The translations under genes and the position numbers were made by a program. From NCBI GenBank assembly GCA_025041195.1, contig JAKCFM010000001.1, positions 1,922,001 to 1,986,000 of the forward strand: a stretch of 64,000 nucleotides of DNA, given 5' to 3'. The notes beneath the pieces are model-generated. The model saw only the letters and a program-made list of their open reading frames with translations, had not been told where the DNA came from and did not search any database. Of this stretch, positions 63,467 through 64,000 are shown in pieces; within the stretch, counting starts at the first letter, position 1; each line of letters starts with the position of its first letter. The stretch is from Halobacteriales archaeon YIM A00013. Lineage in GTDB: Archaea > Halobacteriota > Halobacteria > Halobacteriales > Haloarculaceae.

Positions 63467-64000
63467 TCAATTCCCGCTTCGCTCCTCGATCACCGCCGCA
63501 TACTCTTCGGTAACGCGATCCAGCAGCAGTTCACCAGCGTCTGCTGTTGCCGGGTGTGGATCGCCGAGCACGCCGTTTTCGGTGATTGCAGCCATTCCGT
63601 CGCTGAGGAGTGTACTCACAGGAACGTCGCCCTCGTGGCCGGCCTCGAACGCGTCCGTATCGACCAGTCCAGCATCGATTGCGAGCATGATCGCAGTTTC
63701 GATGGCCCCCGCGTGGAGAATGGTCTGCTCGTACTCGATTCCTGCCGCGCTGAATGCATCGCAGAGGATCTCCATGTGGGCATCGATATCGGCGATCGGA
63801 AGTATGCTCGCGTCGATCGATCGTGAGAGCTCCGGCACAACGGTTTGTATCGGGGCGAAGTTCCCGCCATGCGTTGGGACGAGCGCGATCTCATCGAATC
63901 CATGTTCATCAAGCGAGCGACAGTAGCCCTCGATCGTTGCCATCAGCGTCTTTGGTGGGATTGAGATCGTCCCGGGAAAATCCATGTGATGGCCCGAACA
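63467..64000 (-). CDS. Creatininase-family amidohydrolase, C-terminal part
   Basis: The frame enters from the right edge with SGHHMDFPGTISIPPKTLMA and continues YCRSLDEHGFDEIALVPTHG to GAIETAIMLAIDAGLVDTDA. This is the metal-binding core of creatinine amidohydrolase / MftE-like proteins (HHxxFPGT and the THGGN loop). The N-terminus is outside the window; an internal ATG at 63985 is not the true start because homology continues upstream. Archaeal members include enzymes of riboflavin/F420-type pathways; the substrate is not determined here. Confidence 0.85.
   Translation of the reverse strand, partial: CSGHHMDFPGTISIPPKTLMATIEGYCRSLDEHGFDEIALVPTHGGNFAPIQTVVPELSRSIDASILPIADIDAHMEILCDAFSAAGIEYEQTILHAGAIETAIMLAIDAGLVDTDAFEAGHEGDVPVSTLLSDGMAAITENGVLGDPHPATADAGELLLDRVTEEYAAVIEERSGN

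Noticed and set aside
1-64000. CRISPR arrays, prophage, rRNA operon or replication origin
   Set aside because: No regularly spaced repeats, capsid or integrase genes, rRNA sequence or Orc1/Cdc6 gene were seen.

Overview
The window is chromosomal DNA of a halophilic archaeon (class Halobacteria). The proteins are strongly acidic, most genes are GC-rich with leaderless or near-leaderless starts, and the core genes are archaeal: RpoP, L37Ae, Pcc1, prefoldin beta, split GMP synthase, DUF2070, DUF3194 and an archaeal valyl-tRNA synthetase. Four tRNA genes (Pro-TGG, Arg-CCG, Leu-TAA, His-GTG) are present. All family names come from reading the translated sequence; no database search was run.

Region 1 (1-12.1 kb) is ordinary core genome: an RPA-like fragment, a mannose-1-phosphate guanylyltransferase, tRNA-Pro, the operon rpl37ae-rpoP-pcc1-pfdB-DUF3194, an AAC(3)-type acetyltransferase, guaA/DUF2070, a LeuA/CimA synthase, a GNAT enzyme and an enoyl-CoA hydratase family protein.

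Region 2 (about 13-27 kb) is an AT-richer accessory island. It holds a Tat lipoprotein, an M48 protease, a GT87 glycosyltransferase and a large set of unrecognised genes that fall into repeated families. Family A (about 195 aa) has six copies in tandem, family B (178 aa) two, and family C (about 156 aa) two. Family D (261 aa) has one copy here and a broken one at 62.7 kb. A two-gene cassette occurs three times (15.1, 20.2 and 61.7 kb). In it, a 45-residue zinc-finger-like microprotein overlaps by ATGA a 175-residue Cys-rich protein, and both lie behind a conserved promoter and a leader with two conserved hairpins. Four family A, C and D genes carry single-base frameshifts, three of them in A/T runs. 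The array resembles an immunity or conflict-gene locus, but no toxin was recognised, so that role is inference.

Region 3 (27.3-49.6 kb) returns to metabolism: 6-phosphogluconate dehydrogenase, valS, a dUTPase-like gene, a 32-residue zinc-ribbon microprotein, methylmalonyl-CoA epimerase and mutase, and an acyl-CoA synthetase (a propionate-type group). A TnpB-only IS200/IS605-type element sits inside a decayed CPBP protease gene, with hairpins downstream of tnpB that may belong to its guide RNA. Then follow dnaJ, a Yip1 protein, an ABC transporter, a ferredoxin, tRNA-Arg, an intact CPBP protease and a two-domain metallo-beta-lactamase-fold protein.

Region 4 (49.8-64 kb) holds small membrane proteins, a solitary E1-alpha dehydrogenase, a TrkA-type protein, tRNA-Leu, a ferredoxin, grpE (apart from dnaJ, with no dnaK in the window), a 986-aa FAD/Fe-S oxidoreductase, tRNA-His, a CinA-like protein, an M50 protease with CBS domains, a cupin, cassette copy 3, the broken family D gene and a partial creatininase-family gene.
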